Shown here piece by piece: positions 25,507 to 32,728 of a stretch of 32,728 nucleotides of DNA. Every line of letters begins with the position of its first letter. The first letter of the stretch is position 1. Location of the stretch: assembly GCA_024695815.1 (NCBI GenBank), contig JAILHK010000041.1:1-32728 (forward strand), in the 5' to 3' direction. The translations under genes and the position numbers were made by a program. Source of the stretch: Prevotella sp. Lineage in GTDB: Bacteria > Bacteroidota > Bacteroidia > Bacteroidales > Bacteroidaceae. The notes under the pieces were generated by a model. That model saw nothing but the letters and a program-made list of their open reading frames with translations. It did not search any database and had not been told where the DNA came from.

Positions 25507-27987
25507 ATGAATAAAACACTAACTACAATCGTTGCCGTAATGCTGGCCTGCACTACACAGGCCAACACATATCATGTGGCCAAGGCCGACACTCTGCAAA
25601 AAGTCTCTGTCGAGGTGGACACGCTAAAGGCAATGAATAACGGACATAAGCGCGCATCCAAGAAAGAGGAGAAGAAAGAGACGGAATACGAGAAACTGAT
25701 GAAGAAGGGCGGTGCCGTGAGAAATGGCCTGTTCGGTGTGCGCCATATTGACAACAAATACTACTTCGAGGTGCCCGACTCAATGTTGGGACGCTACATA
25801 CTGTTGGTCACACGACTGACTGCCGTTCCACAAAACTTTGGACGTTTTGCCGGTGAGGAGATTAGTCATAGCACAGTCTATCTGGAGCGCCGGGACACCA
25901 CGCAGCTGATGGTGCGACAGTATGTATTGTCGCACGTGGCTGACGACAAGGATAATATAGCTCGTACGCTGGAGCAATCGACCGTAGACCCGATTGTACG
26001 TTCATTTAAAATCATTGGTCGCAACAAAGAGGACGACAACAGCCTGATTGAGGTGACATCGTTTCTGACGGGCGACAGCCACTTGACCAGTTTTGAAAGC
26101 GGAAGCAAAGGCACACTGAAGGTGGGAGGCCTTAACAAGGAACTGACCTTCTTAGATACCATCAAGGTTTTCCCTACCAATATAGAGGTGGCAACGACAC
26201 GTACCTATGGTTCAAGTTCCGGGCGCTCGGAGGCGTCGAAGACGGGGGCTATGACCATGGCTTTCAACACATCGATAGTACTGCTGCCCAAGGAACCCAT
26301 GCGCAAACGTCTGTGGGACGAGCGTATAGGTTACTTTGTGAACAACTACGTGCGCTTCAGCGACCAGCAACACAAGACGCAGCATGAGTCGTTCATCTCG
26401 CGCTACAGACTGGTGCCAAAGAACAAGAAGAAATACCTTCGTGGCGAGTTGACTGAACCAGAGAAGCAGATTGTGTACTATATAGACCCGGCAACGCCCA
26501 AAAAGTGGATTCCCTATCTGATTCAAGGCATCAAGGACTGGAACGTGGCTTTTGAGGCGGCTGGATTCAAGAATGCTATCACTGCTAAGGTGCTGCCCGA
26601 GGACGACCCGAACATCAGTCTGGAGGACGCACGCTACTCGGTGTTGCGCTATCTGCCGTCGGAAACGGAGAATGCCTACGGGCCACGCATCGTGGATCCT
26701 CGCTCGGGCGAGATCATCGAGGCTCATATCTGCTGGTATCACAACGTGATGAACCTGCTGACGAAGTGGTACATGACGCAATGTGGCGCGGTGGACAAAC
26801 GGGCGCAGACCATGCATTTTGATGACAAGCTGATGGGCGAGCTGATTCGTTTCGTAAGCAGCCACGAGGTGGGGCACTCTTTGGGACTGCGCCACAACAT
26901 GGGGGCTTCGTTTGCTACACCAGTTGAAAAGCTTCGCGACAAGGCTTGGGTAGAGGCACACGGACACACGGCAAGCATCATGGACTATGCTCGTTTTAAT
27001 TATGTGGCCCAACCTGAAGACGGAATCAGCGAGAAAGGATTGTTTCCTCGCATCAACGACTACGACAAATGGGCCATCAAATGGGGATACCAGTGGCGAC
27101 CAGAGTTCAAGGATGAATACGAGGAGAAGGAACAGCTGATGACAGAGACAACACAGATACTGAAAAGCAATCCACGACTGTGGTTTGGAGGCGAAGGGCG
27201 CAATGAGGATGCCCGAGCACAGACCGAAGACTTGGGAGACAACAGCGTAAAGGCTTCGGAATATGGTATCAAAAACCTGAAGCGCATCATGCTGCACTTA
27301 CCAGAATGGACACACCAGAAGAACGACCAATACGAGGACCTAAGGGAAATGTATAATGCGGTGCGTGACCAGTTTAACAGATACGTGAACCATGTAGCAA
27401 AGAACATTGGCTCACGATACTCAAACAACATGCCAGGACGCACTCCCGTGGAGTTTGCTTCGCCCGAAAGACAGAAACAGGCTATAGCATTCATCGGACA
27501 ACAGGTGTTCGAAATGCCAGAATGGCTCTACCCTACTGCCATCGCGTCGAAGACGGCTACTGACGTGGCAAGCACGCAGCTGCAGATGCAAAGTAATCTG
27601 CTGACCAGATTGATGACGCCACTAATGCTCAACAACATAGCATCAACAGACTATCAGCTGGATGCTTATCTGGCTGACCTGAAAGCAACGGTTTGGAAGC
27701 CCATTGGAAAGTCAAACGATTTGAAGGCGAAGGCCAGAAGACAGTTGCAGCGATCATATGTTCAGAACCTAAACTCGATTCTGAATCCTTCGGATGCAGA
27801 AATGAGGGGTGTGATGGGGCGCTACCTGAACTCGGATGCATCACTCTATGTGCTGATGAATCTGGAAGAAATAGAGAAATACTGTCAGCAGCAAATGAAG
27901 GAAAGCAGCGGTCTGAATGCACTCCATTATGAAGACATACTACGACAGCTGAGACTGATACGTGAAAGGCGGACAACAGTGAAATAA
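25507..27987 (+). CDS. Secreted zinc-dependent metalloprotease (metzincin; DUF5117/DUF4953 type)
   Basis: An 826-residue exported protease. A signal peptide (MNKTLTTIVAVMLACTTQAN) is followed by a basic linker, a beta-rich N-terminal region (about 75-320, DUF5118/DUF5117 type) and the catalytic part with HEVGHSLGLRH (His453, Glu454, His457, His463), a complete HExxHxxGxxH zinc site, and the Met-turn SIMDYARF downstream. The C-terminal 250 residues are helical. Such proteases are frequent in Bacteroidota envelopes; the substrate is unknown. It lies between coaW (27-base gap) and the GH127/GH146 gene (23-base gap), possibly in one transcript. Confidence 0.88.
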   Translation: MNKTLTTIVAVMLACTTQANTYHVAKADTLQKVSVEVDTLKAMNNGHKRASKKEEKKETEYEKLMKKGGAVRNGLFGVRHIDNKYYFEVPDSMLGRYILLVTRLTAVPQNFGRFAGEEISHSTVYLERRDTTQLMVRQYVLSHVADDKDNIARTLEQSTVDPIVRSFKIIGRNKEDDNSLIEVTSFLTGDSHLTSFESGSKGTLKVGGLNKELTFLDTIKVFPTNIEVATTRTYGSSSGRSEASKTGAMTMAFNTSIVLLPKEPMRKRLWDERIGYFVNNYVRFSDQQHKTQHESFISRYRLVPKNKKKYLRGELTEPEKQIVYYIDPATPKKWIPYLIQGIKDWNVAFEAAGFKNAITAKVLPEDDPNISLEDARYSVLRYLPSETENAYGPRIVDPRSGEIIEAHICWYHNVMNLLTKWYMTQCGAVDKRAQTMHFDDKLMGELIRFVSSHEVGHSLGLRHNMGASFATPVEKLRDKAWVEAHGHTASIMDYARFNYVAQPEDGISEKGLFPRINDYDKWAIKWGYQWRPEFKDEYEEKEQLMTETTQILKSNPRLWFGGEGRNEDARAQTEDLGDNSVKASEYGIKNLKRIMLHLPEWTHQKNDQYEDLREMYNAVRDQFNRYVNHVAKNIGSRYSNNMPGRTPVEFASPERQKQAIAFIGQQVFEMPEWLYPTAIASKTATDVASTQLQMQSNLLTRLMTPLMLNNIASTDYQLDAYLADLKATVWKPIGKSNDLKAKARRQLQRSYVQNLNSILNPSDAEMRGVMGRYLNSDASLYVLMNLEEIEKYCQQQMKESSGLNALHYEDILRQLRLIRERRTTVK

Positions 27988-28010
27988 AAACAAATAACCA
28001 CTAATTGAAA

Positions 28011-31000
28011 ATGAAACTACCAAAACTACTACTTACAAGTCTGATACTCTGCGGGTATGGAACTGCTGCAGAGGCTCAAAGTGAACTGTACCCTAAGCAT
28101 TTCGATCTGGAACAGGTCACCTTGCTTGACTGTCCGATGAAGCGGGCCATGGACCTGAATATTCAAGTATTGTTGAAGTATGACACTGACCGTCTGCTGA
28201 CACCATACGTCCGACAGGCCGGACTAGCAGCAACGACAGACAATACATCGCCCTACTTTCAATGGCTGACGAAACACCCAAACTTCGACAACTGGGGCAA
28301 TGCGTCTTTCGACCTTAGCGGACATGTAGGCGGACATTACCTTTCGGCATTGGCACTCGCCTATGCGGCTTGTCATGATGACGACATGAAAACGCAACTG
28401 AAAGAGCGTTTGGACTACATGATCAGGGTCATGAAGGATTGTCAGGATCAGTTCAACGATAATCACAGCGGACTTTACGGCTTCATTGGAGGGCAACCAA
28501 TCAACAGCGATTGGGAGGCGCTCTACAAAGGAGACATTCAACCTTATAAGACACATGGAGGATGGGTGCCCTTCTATTGTCAACACAAAATTCTGGCGGG
28601 ACTGCGCGATGCATACCTCTACGGGGATAGCGAGACGGCCAAGGAGATGTTCAGAAAGTTGGCCGACTGGAGTGTCAACGTGATTGCACAAGTTAGTGAT
28701 GTGGATATGGAGAAGGTACTTGACACCGAACATGGGGGCATGAACGAGTCGCTGATGGATGCTTATCAGCTCTTTGGCGACACGAAATATCTGAATGCAG
28801 CCAAGAAATATACGCACAAGAAGATGTTAAACGGCATGCAGACTCTCAACACAACTTTTCTGGACGGGCTGCATGCCAACACACAGGTACCAAAATATAT
28901 TGGCATGGAGCGAATTGGCGAGGGTGACAATCAATCATACTCAATAGCAGCAGAGAACTTCTGGAAGGATGTAACAACAAACAGAACAGTTTGCATCGGG
29001 GGTAACTCAGTGAACGAGCATTTCCTTTCTAAAAAGAATAGTAACAGGTATATCGACCAACTGGATGGACCTGAGTCATGCAACACGAACAACATGTTGA
29101 AACTTTCTGAGATGATGAGCGACCACACTGGCGATGCCAAGTATGCAGACTTCTATGAGCAAGCCATGTGGAACCATATTCTCTCTACACAGGATCCAAC
29201 CACAGGCGGATATGTTTACTTCACAACACTACGTCCACAAGGTTACCGCATCTACTCGCAAGTGAACCAGGGCATGTGGTGCTGTGTGGGAACAGGCATG
29301 GAGAACCATTCTAAGTATGGTCACTTCATCTATACACATGATGACAACAAGACCCTCTATGTGAATCTCTTCACCCCTTCAGAACTGAGCAATGCTACCT
29401 TCGGCATTCGGCAGGAGACCATCTTCCCAAATATCGACAGTGCTTCGTCTTTGCCTACTAGCAACACAGCAACTACACAACTCACCATCACTCGAGGGGG
29501 CACATATACCATAGCTGTGCGACATCCGGCATGGGCTGGCAAGGAGTATCAAGTGCTAGTCAACGGCCAGGCTGTCAATCAGGCGGTAGAACAGGGCAAA
29601 GCCAGCTACGTAACAGTCAGTCGCACTTGGAGCGTAGGCGATAAAATCACCGTTTGGTTACCCATGGAACTTCGCTATGAGGTGTGTCCCAACTACACCG
29701 ACTACATCGCCTTCAAGTTTGGGCCCATCTTGTTGGGCGCTCAGACTACTGTTCCTACCGAGGCAGAGGTCGCACAGACGGGACTCGCATACGAGGAACT
29801 GCAAAACGAGTATGGCGGTGCTGGTCGCATGGATCATGCACCCGGCTCGATGGGCACTTCCAAGAATCTTCTTTCTGCGCCACTACTTATAGGCCAGCGT
29901 GACAATGTGCTGAGCCGTATTCAGCGCGTAGTGACTAGCGACAACTCACTGCGTTTCAACATCGACGCCAGTCGTGAGGGTGTAGAAACTTACAAATGGC
30001 ATACGCTCACGCTGCAGCCTTTCTATCAGATTCATCATGGTCGCTACATGTGCTATTGGTATCAGCAAACGGCTGAGAACTTTGCTCAAAGCGACATGGC
30101 GCAGACAGAGACTGCCAACGAGGCTTTACTGGCTCGCACGCTCGACTTTGTGGCTCCCGGCGAGCAGCAGAGCGAAGCTGGCCATGAATACAACTACTCA
30201 TTGGACTCCAACAAAGGTTCATACAATGGCGAGAGCTATCGTGATGCTCAGAAGGGGGGATATGTGCAATATACCTTGTACAACAAGACTCAAGTAGCCG
30301 ACAGCCTCTCGGTCATGTGCCGTTTCACTACGGCAGACCAAGGGCGAAAGGCGGTACTCACGGTCGACGGCACGAAGATAGCCGACATCAACATTCCGGC
30401 CAACTACAAGGGAGCTGAAAACGGATTCTACAATATAGAGTTCCCCATTCCTGCATCTTTGTTGAAGGATGGGGAAGGTTCTATAAAGACGAAATTCGTA
30501 GTGCGCCTTGCAGCTACGGCAGGAACACTGAATCCCGGACTCTACTATCTCAGATTATTGTGCGGCTATAATCCCGCAGCTAAGGCCTATCGCTTTCAAG
30601 CCAGCGACTGGACCACAGGCGACACACGTCGTATTCCGGCCAGTAGCATCACTTACGATGCTGAAAGCAACATTATCAAAGCGAAGAGCACTGGCAACAA
30701 CAACATTGCGCTGATGCTGAAATACGAGAACAGCGACTACGACATTGACATCAAACAGAAGTTTCTGGTGGTACGCGGACAAGGACTGGAGTTCTTCTCT
30801 GGAGCTTCTTATCTCTGGTGGCTGAATGGCATAAATCATGGTTCCCAGGTGACACCTAATGTCCAGCAAACAGTCACCGTTGACGGTAGTCAGCAGCAAC
30901 TCATTGCCTGGGACATGTCGAAGAGCGGACTCTATGACAACTTCACCGGAACTCGTCCCAGCGTGTGTATTGGCCAGACAATCTTCGGACTCACGTCATC

Positions 31001-31211
31001 GAACACCGACGGCTCATGCGAAATCTACGATATTAATTTTGTAACAAGCGTTGACGACTATCTAACCCAACGGACCAACATTCTGCCGTTGCGCTATAAG
31101 GCAGGGCTCGAGCAGAAGCATATTTATAACCTTGGTGGCATACAGGTGGAACAACCCTCGTATGCAACACGTGGTATCTATATTCATAACGGTTGTAAAG
31201 TAGCAAAGTAA
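28011..31211 (+). CDS. Beta-L-arabinofuranosidase, GH127/GH146 type, with C-terminal tail motif
   Basis: A 1066-residue exported enzyme. A signal peptide (MKLPKLLLTSLILCGYGTAA) is followed by the (alpha/alpha)6 barrel: DLSGHVGGHYLSALALAYA, then NEHF (Glu336), GPESCNTNNMLKLSEMM (Glu355, Cys357) and MWCCVGTGMENH (Cys424, Cys425). These match the Glu plus three-Cys zinc site of HypBA1-type beta-L-arabinofuranosidases. Length and extra C-terminal sandwich domains (about 530-1000) fit GH146 better than GH127. The last 35 residues (IYNLGGIQVEQPS...GIYIHNGCKVAK) resemble a Prevotella-type C-terminal sorting tail. The likely role is removal of beta-L-arabinofuranose from plant glycans. An in-frame TTG at 28005 is rejected. 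Confidence 0.87.
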   Translation: MKLPKLLLTSLILCGYGTAAEAQSELYPKHFDLEQVTLLDCPMKRAMDLNIQVLLKYDTDRLLTPYVRQAGLAATTDNTSPYFQWLTKHPNFDNWGNASFDLSGHVGGHYLSALALAYAACHDDDMKTQLKERLDYMIRVMKDCQDQFNDNHSGLYGFIGGQPINSDWEALYKGDIQPYKTHGGWVPFYCQHKILAGLRDAYLYGDSETAKEMFRKLADWSVNVIAQVSDVDMEKVLDTEHGGMNESLMDAYQLFGDTKYLNAAKKYTHKKMLNGMQTLNTTFLDGLHANTQVPKYIGMERIGEGDNQSYSIAAENFWKDVTTNRTVCIGGNSVNEHFLSKKNSNRYIDQLDGPESCNTNNMLKLSEMMSDHTGDAKYADFYEQAMWNHILSTQDPTTGGYVYFTTLRPQGYRIYSQVNQGMWCCVGTGMENHSKYGHFIYTHDDNKTLYVNLFTPSELSNATFGIRQETIFPNIDSASSLPTSNTATTQLTITRGGTYTIAVRHPAWAGKEYQVLVNGQAVNQAVEQGKASYVTVSRTWSVGDKITVWLPMELRYEVCPNYTDYIAFKFGPILLGAQTTVPTEAEVAQTGLAYEELQNEYGGAGRMDHAPGSMGTSKNLLSAPLLIGQRDNVLSRIQRVVTSDNSLRFNIDASREGVETYKWHTLTLQPFYQIHHGRYMCYWYQQTAENFAQSDMAQTETANEALLARTLDFVAPGEQQSEAGHEYNYSLDSNKGSYNGESYRDAQKGGYVQYTLYNKTQVADSLSVMCRFTTADQGRKAVLTVDGTKIADINIPANYKGAENGFYNIEFPIPASLLKDGEGSIKTKFVVRLAATAGTLNPGLYYLRLLCGYNPAAKAYRFQASDWTTGDTRRIPASSITYDAESNIIKAKSTGNNNIALMLKYENSDYDIDIKQKFLVVRGQGLEFFSGASYLWWLNGINHGSQVTPNVQQTVTVDGSQQQLIAWDMSKSGLYDNFTGTRPSVCIGQTIFGLTSSNTDGSCEIYDINFVTSVDDYLTQRTNILPLRYKAGLEQKHIYNLGGIQVEQPSYATRGIYIHNGCKVAK

Positions 31212-31299
31212 CATCCATAAATAGAATAAGCCATCTACAACTATTCGAACCAACAAACTAATCAGCGGAACAAGTCTTAGAATAATTCTATAAAGCGAG

Positions 31300-31347
31300 A
31301 AAGCATCCTAACTACCAAAGAAATTTGACATAGTTAGGATGCTTTTT
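31300..31347. terminator. Bidirectional terminator between GH127/GH146 and MFS genes
   Basis: A 15-bp perfect stem (31300-31314 with 31331-31345) ends in TTTTT on the plus strand; AAA at its left foot gives TTT on the minus strand. It separates two convergent genes. Confidence 0.8.
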
Positions 31348-31366
31348 ATATAGGATAAAACTTGAA

Positions 31367-32542
31367 TCAGACAGAAGACTTTCTTACCATTAACGCAGCA
31401 TATACAAGAACAACAAGAAATGCTGTTAAAGGGAGTAAAAATGGTATGTAGGGGGTTGTATGATCTGCAAGGTACCCCATCAACAAGAAACCACAGCCAC
31501 CTATTGGCGTCATCATCAACAAAGAAGAAGCGCTTTTAGTTTGAGATCCCAGTCCCCTAATAGCTAACGAAAAAATAGTTGGAAACATGATAGCCTCGAA
31601 AAGATAGTTTAGCACCAAAGCAAAAAGAGAAAAAACTCCCAAATCTAAAAAAGTCAATGTCATGCATATTACCGAGCCAAAAGCACAGAAAAAGAGCATC
31701 TTTTCAGCCTTTACAGCACTCATAACCCAACTACCAATAAAACGTCCACACATAAAGATGATTAAAGCAAACGACACTAAACGTGAAGCCATCAATTTAG
31801 ACATCCAACCTGTATCGGTTACAAAATTCATAAAATAGCTATTAATGGATATTTCCGCAATCTCATAACATAATAAAGCAAGAAATCCAAATAGGAACCA
31901 TCTATTATTCAGAACAGAAGTTAACCCCTGATTATCATGTTGATCATGCTTTATCTCAGGAAGTCTTACGCGTGAAAACAAAAAAGCAATAATAAGAACA
32001 ACTGTACCGAGAATACCATAAGGAACAGCAACATCTGCACCTTCCGCGCTTTCACGATATAAAAATTGTCCAACCAAAAGCGTAGCCATAAAACATCCCA
32101 TACCATTAAACGTCTGAGACAGATTCAATCTACTAGCCGATGTCTTTTTCGGTCCTAGCTCTGTTACATAGGGGTTCGCAGCAGTTTCCAAAAAGGTTAA
32201 TCCACAACCGATAATAAACAACGCAATAAGAAATCCGTAGAAAGAGGAAATGGGTATAAAAGCAAGAGCGCCTAGACCGAATATCGATAAGCCTAATACA
32301 ACACCATTTCTATAACCATATCTACGAATAAACATTCCTGCAGGTATAGCCATCAGGAAATAACCTAGATATGTAGTAACCTGAATCCATGCGGAACGCG
32401 TTATAGAAATAGCCATTTCATCCTGAAAATGTTTATTCAACACATCAAGAATAGCCCTTGCAAATCCCCAAAGGAAAAACAATAGCGTAACTAAAATAAA
32501 AGGAGTCAAGTATCTAGAATAAGTAATACGCTCTTTCTTCAT
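31367..32542 (-). CDS. Sugar MFS transporter, FucP-like
   Basis: A 391-residue inner-membrane permease with about twelve hydrophobic segments. FFLWGFARAILDVLNKHFQ in helix 1, YFLMAIPAGMFIRRYGYRNG after helix 2, and FLETAANPYVTELGP in helix 4 are typical of the fucose/glucose-galactose:H+ symporter group (FucP, GluP). The start at 32542 gives MKKERITYSRYLTPF; an earlier TTG at 32548 adds two residues. The gene is visibly richer in A+T than its neighbours. It is convergent with the arabinofuranosidase gene and lies just downstream of an rRNA operon. Its sugar is unknown; arabinose or fucose are possibilities. Confidence 0.88.
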   Translation of the reverse strand: MKKERITYSRYLTPFILVTLLFFLWGFARAILDVLNKHFQDEMAISITRSAWIQVTTYLGYFLMAIPAGMFIRRYGYRNGVVLGLSIFGLGALAFIPISSFYGFLIALFIIGCGLTFLETAANPYVTELGPKKTSASRLNLSQTFNGMGCFMATLLVGQFLYRESAEGADVAVPYGILGTVVLIIAFLFSRVRLPEIKHDQHDNQGLTSVLNNRWFLFGFLALLCYEIAEISINSYFMNFVTDTGWMSKLMASRLVSFALIIFMCGRFIGSWVMSAVKAEKMLFFCAFGSVICMTLTFLDLGVFSLFALVLNYLFEAIMFPTIFSLAIRGLGSQTKSASSLLMMTPIGGCGFLLMGYLADHTTPYIPFLLPLTAFLVVLVYAALMVRKSSV

Positions 32543-32590
32543 CTTCAAATTAAACCACTGCGGTCAAACCATAATAAAATAATCTTAAAC

Positions 32591-32626
32591 AAAAAGAGCC
32601 CTGACTCAGTGTTGAATCAGGGCTCT
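32591..32626 (-). terminator. Terminator of the rRNA operon
   Basis: On the minus strand a 14-bp stem (32626-32613 with 32608-32595, one G-U pair) with a four-base loop is followed by TTTTT (32595-32591), just after the 5S rRNA. Confidence 0.85.
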
Positions 32627-32631
32627 CTGTA

Positions 32632-32728
<97 letters not shown>

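Noticed and set aside
26212..27297. A 361-codon open frame on the minus strand inside the metzincin gene
   Set aside because: It is antisense to the zinc-site region of a clearly coding protease and has no family features.

Overview
The window reads as chromosomal DNA of a member of the Bacteroidota, most likely Prevotella or a close relative in the Prevotellaceae. The signs are Bacteroidota-type promoters (TTTG, about 20 bases, then TAnnTTTG) in front of many genes, few Shine-Dalgarno sites, SusC/SusD remnants, GH28 and GH127/GH146 type polysaccharide enzymes, a type II pantothenate kinase, a Bacteroidota metzincin, and a Prevotella-like C-terminal tail on a secreted enzyme. Genus level is inference.

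Layout. 1-229: start of asd (minus). 408-4160: three overlapping plus-strand genes (cation/proton antiporter, LolD-like ATPase, CvfB-like S1 RNA-binding protein), then terminator hairpins. 4309-5238: outer-membrane barrel-like protein (minus). 5437-9717: four tightly spaced plus-strand genes, all with export signals and mostly without known function; the third ends in an unusual six-CxxC zinc-finger array. 9753-12154: secreted alpha/beta hydrolase and an AmgK-like kinase fused to a RapZ C-terminal domain (minus). 12155-12472: a complete promoter followed by a terminator, a candidate small RNA. 12473-14435: groES-groL (minus), preceded by a large inverted repeat. 14572-15946: a decayed susC/susD pair joined by a deletion and carrying frameshifts. 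15997-17334: GH28 enzyme (minus). 17513-22387: sppA-lpxK-punA-thiL (plus). 22420-22772: broken AraC-type regulator fragment. 22977-23049: tRNA-Phe. 23184-24478: tandem deoxynucleoside kinases (minus). 24649-31211: coaW, metzincin protease, GH127/GH146 beta-L-arabinofuranosidase (plus). 31367-32542: sugar MFS transporter (minus). 32632-32728: 3' part of a 5S rRNA, the end of an rRNA operon running in from the right.

How the genes fit together. Housekeeping modules (lysine/threonine precursor synthesis, chaperonin, lipid A kinase, purine and thiamine salvage, CoA, dNTP salvage, tRNA/rRNA) alternate with accessory surface and polysaccharide functions. The GH28 gene next to wrecked susCD looks like the remains of a pectin-type utilisation locus; the GH127/GH146 enzyme and the sugar permease suggest arabinose-rich plant glycans. 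The most unusual items are the kinase-RapZ fusion with a candidate sRNA unit directly upstream, and the four-gene export operon with the secreted CxxCxGxG array. All assignments come from reading the sequence; no database search was run.
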